Shown here in pieces: positions 13,468 to 15,321 of a stretch of 15,321 nucleotides of DNA. Within the stretch, counting starts at the first letter, position 1, and the number at the start of each line of letters is the position of its first letter. The DNA is taken from positions 1 to 15,321 of the forward strand of contig JBNLBT010000077.1 in NCBI GenBank assembly GCA_050303435.1. Reading direction: 5' to 3'. This stretch comes from JBNLBT01 sp050303435. GTDB taxonomy: Bacteria > Pseudomonadota > Gammaproteobacteria > Xanthomonadales > Marinicellaceae. A program made the position numbers and the translations under genes. The notes below the pieces were generated by a model. The model did not search any database and was not told the DNA's origin. It was given only the letters and a program-made list of their open reading frames with translations.

Positions 13468-14499
13468 ATGATAAAAACTCTTGATCACTTGCCCGACAAC
13501 ATCCTGCAGGCACCGGCGCAGGAACTGCACCGATTCGTTGGCAACCACACCTTGATCAAGCTGTCCGGACGCATCGAACGTCCGGTGTTCATTTCGGTGT
13601 TGCAACACGGCGATGAACGCACCGGCTGGGAAGCGGTCAAGGCTTATCTGAAAATTCACGCCGGACGCCTGCCACGCAGCCTGTATCTGTTGTTTGGCAA
13701 CATCGAGGCGGCGCGCTACAATCTGCGCCAACTGAACAACCAACCGGATTTCAATCGCTGCTGGCCCGGCCACAACATTGAACAAAACGCGGTGTCAGAA
13801 ATCCTCGCTGAAATCACGGAAATGATGCGCGAGGTGCAACCCTTTGCCAGCGTCGACATCCACAACAATTCCGGGCGCAACCCCCACTACGCGGGCATCA
13901 ACAAACTGGACCAGCGCTTTGTCAACCTGGGCTCGATGTTTTCCGAAACCATCATATTCTTCACCAGCCCGGACGGCATCCAATCCGGTGCCTTTGCCTC
14001 GATTTGTCCTTCGGTGACGATTGAGTGCGGCATGTCGGAAACCGCCGACGGCATTGAACAGACGCACACCTTTCTGGAAATGCTGATGTCCCAGTCCTCC
14101 CTGGATGACATCCCCGGTGTGGCGCTGAACCAGCAAGTGCTGAATATTTTTTCCACGGTCAAGGTTCGTGAAGACGTGTCCATCGGCTTTGCCGACGACG
14201 ACGTGGATTTTGCCCTCGCAGAAGATCTGGATTATTTGAATTTCCATTGCCTCGAACCGGGCACCGCCTTCGGGCAGTTCAACGCACGCGAGGAAATGCC
14301 ATTTGTGGTCACCGACCAGAAAGGCAACGACATCACCGACGACTATTTTGATGTGCGCGATCGCCAGGTGGTGACCAAACAGGCGGTCATTCCGGCCATG
14401 ATCACGCAAAGTATTGCCGCCATCCGCATGGACTGTTTGTGCTATCTGATGCAGAACATGCCCAACCAACACGGAATCCAACAACATGAACACCTCTGA
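13468..14499 (+). CDS. AstE/AspA-type zinc hydrolase (M14 family succinylglutamate desuccinylase/aspartoacylase-like)
   Basis: From the chosen ATG the protein has 343 aa. Zinc ligands are H47 and E50 in LQHGDE and H132 in VDIHNN. N96-R97 in DFNRCWPG matches the substrate-carboxylate motif DLNR..PG of AstE, and E186 in TIECG is the expected catalytic glutamate. The whole catalytic set is therefore intact. The family removes acyl groups from amino acids (succinylglutamate, acetylaspartate) or trims peptides. The missing astABCD neighbours argue against arginine succinyltransferase catabolism, so the substrate is unknown. The C-terminal half (about 235-343) forms the beta-rich lid seen in this family. 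It overlaps the following dehydrogenase by 14 nt and is probably co-transcribed with it. The family call is firm and the substrate is open. Confidence 0.88.
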   Translation: MIKTLDHLPDNILQAPAQELHRFVGNHTLIKLSGRIERPVFISVLQHGDERTGWEAVKAYLKIHAGRLPRSLYLLFGNIEAARYNLRQLNNQPDFNRCWPGHNIEQNAVSEILAEITEMMREVQPFASVDIHNNSGRNPHYAGINKLDQRFVNLGSMFSETIIFFTSPDGIQSGAFASICPSVTIECGMSETADGIEQTHTFLEMLMSQSSLDDIPGVALNQQVLNIFSTVKVREDVSIGFADDDVDFALAEDLDYLNFHCLEPGTAFGQFNAREEMPFVVTDQKGNDITDDYFDVRDRQVVTKQAVIPAMITQSIAAIRMDCLCYLMQNMPNQHGIQQHEHL

Positions 14500-15256
14500 A
14501 AGCAAAGCCATCATCACCGGCGGCGCGTCCGGGCTCGGACTGGCTTGTGCCGAACGCATCACCGCCGACGGCGGCAAGGTCACCCTGTTTGACATCAATC
14601 AGGCGGCCGGCGATGCCGCGGTGGCGCACCTGCCCGCGGGTCAGGCGCAGTTTGTACTGGCCGATGTCAGCAATGAAAGCGACATTCAGCAGGCCTGTGA
14701 ACAGGCGGCGGCATTCACCGATGGCATCAACACCCTGGTCAATTGCGCCGGTGTGCTCTCGCCCGGGCGCGTGCTGGGCCGTGAAAAACCCATGGATCTG
14801 GACTATTTTTCGCGCGCCATCACGGTCAATCTGATCGGCAGTTTCAATGTGTCCAAAGCCGCGGCCAACCTGATGCAGCACAACAGCGCCGACGCCGATG
14901 GACAGCGCGGCGTGATCATTCACACCGCGTCGGTGGCCGCCTATGAAGGCCAGATCGGTCAGGCCGCCTACTCCGCGTCCAAAGGCGGCATCGTCGGCAT
15001 GACCCTGCCGATGGCGCGCGAGTTCACCCGCTTCGGCATTCGCGTGATGAGCATTGCACCGGGCATATTCATGACCCCAATGGTGGCCGGCATGCCTGAT
15101 GACGTCAAGGCCGCGCTGGGCGCGTCCATCCCTTTCCCGTCGCGCCTGGGTCAACCGGCCGAATACGCCGCCACCGTGGCACACATCATTGAAAACACCT
15201 ATTTAAACGGCAGCACCATCCGCCTCGACGGCGCGGTGCGACTGGAGCCCAAATAA
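14486..15256 (+). CDS. SDR 3-hydroxyacyl-CoA dehydrogenase (HSD10/type 2-like)
   Basis: This 256-aa short-chain dehydrogenase has the Rossmann loop TGGASGLG (11-18), D36 after the second strand (NAD preference), NCAG (86-89), N115 and the catalytic S149, Y162 and K166 (YSASK). The stretches ASVAAYEGQIGQAAYSASKG, MSIAPGIF and FPSRLGQPAEYA and the ending LNGSTIRLDGAVRLEPK are close to the type 2 3-hydroxyacyl-CoA dehydrogenases. These oxidise 2-methyl-3-hydroxybutyryl-CoA (isoleucine route) and straight-chain 3-hydroxyacyl-CoAs. Its start lies inside the end of the M14 hydrolase gene in another frame (14-nt overlap), with only a weak GGA upstream, suggesting translational coupling. It would complement the acyl-CoA dehydrogenase and thiolase at the other end of the window. 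The subfamily call is good and the exact substrate is inferred. Confidence 0.93.
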   Translation: MNTSESKAIITGGASGLGLACAERITADGGKVTLFDINQAAGDAAVAHLPAGQAQFVLADVSNESDIQQACEQAAAFTDGINTLVNCAGVLSPGRVLGREKPMDLDYFSRAITVNLIGSFNVSKAAANLMQHNSADADGQRGVIIHTASVAAYEGQIGQAAYSASKGGIVGMTLPMAREFTRFGIRVMSIAPGIFMTPMVAGMPDDVKAALGASIPFPSRLGQPAEYAATVAHIIENTYLNGSTIRLDGAVRLEPK

Positions 15257-15279
15257 ACCGCTTACACTGAGCAGCACAT

Positions 15280-15321
15280 TCAGTTTTGCGCGTATTCACT
15301 GCGCACAAAATCATCGATCAG
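15280..15321 (-). CDS. Probable C-terminal end of a convergent gene, cut by window edge
   Basis: The minus strand reads LIDDFVRSEYAQN then TGA (15282-15280), 13 codons in from the right edge. Composition and codon choice resemble the neighbouring genes, and a convergent stop 23 nt past the dehydrogenase stop is a natural gene end. Too little is present to name a family, and the open frame could be chance. Confidence 0.4.
   Translation of the reverse strand: MIDDFVRSEYAQN

Noticed and set aside
13795..15184. Two long minus-strand frames opposite the hydrolase and SDR genes
   Set aside because: They are antisense to two proteins with complete active sites, have shadow-like composition, and have no ribosome binding site or family motifs.
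1..15321. CRISPR arrays, insertion sequences, tRNA/rRNA genes, phage or defence genes
   Set aside because: I saw no regularly spaced repeats, transposase or integrase motifs, tRNA-like cloverleaf ends, or nuclease/defence domains. Gene content and codon style are uniform.

Overview
The window looks like chromosomal DNA of a GC-rich gammaproteobacterium. The support is a proteobacterial-type bifunctional PheA (P-protein), a DUF423 membrane protein, Tat-exported DUF1501/DUF1800 proteins and a consistent GC-rich codon style throughout. The order cannot be fixed from sequence alone. I see no tRNA, rRNA, CRISPR array, insertion sequence or phage gene, so this appears to be ordinary chromosome rather than an island. 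Nearly all of the first 13.3 kb is coded on the minus strand, and the last 2 kb on the plus strand.

Region 1 (1-3220, minus) is a branched-chain amino acid and acyl-CoA catabolic block. In transcription order it holds leucine dehydrogenase, isovaleryl-CoA dehydrogenase (joined by a TGATG overlap) and, after a 220-nt gap with its own candidate promoter and two leader hairpins, a thiolase that runs off the left edge. Leucine dehydrogenase makes 2-ketoisocaproate, isovaleryl-CoA dehydrogenase acts two steps later, and a thiolase can handle the acetoacetyl-CoA/acetyl-CoA end of the route. Leucine dehydrogenase has an apparent leader of about 220 nt. Region 2 (3561-4640, minus) is pheA alone, with a TATAAT box 26 nt upstream.

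Region 3 (4804-7953, minus) is a two-gene operon of Tat-signal proteins, DUF1800 then DUF1501, closed by a strong intrinsic terminator at 4731-4759. Its function is not established. Region 4 (8342-13311, minus) is a tightly overlapping five-gene operon: ABC ATPase, six-helix permease, GldG-like protein, DUF4340 protein and DUF423 membrane protein. The first three resemble the GldA/GldF/GldG module of gliding bacteria, but nothing else of gliding motility is visible. This is the best candidate here for a poorly described system.

Region 5 (13468-15256, plus) is divergent from region 4 across a 156-nt AT-rich gap. It holds an AstE/AspA-type M14 zinc hydrolase overlapping by 14 nt with an HSD10-type short-chain 3-hydroxyacyl-CoA dehydrogenase. 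A convergent minus-strand gene probably ends in the last 42 bases. The HSD10-like enzyme and the region 1 enzymes suggest a general acyl-CoA and branched-chain catabolism theme around the uncharacterised membrane and exported systems.
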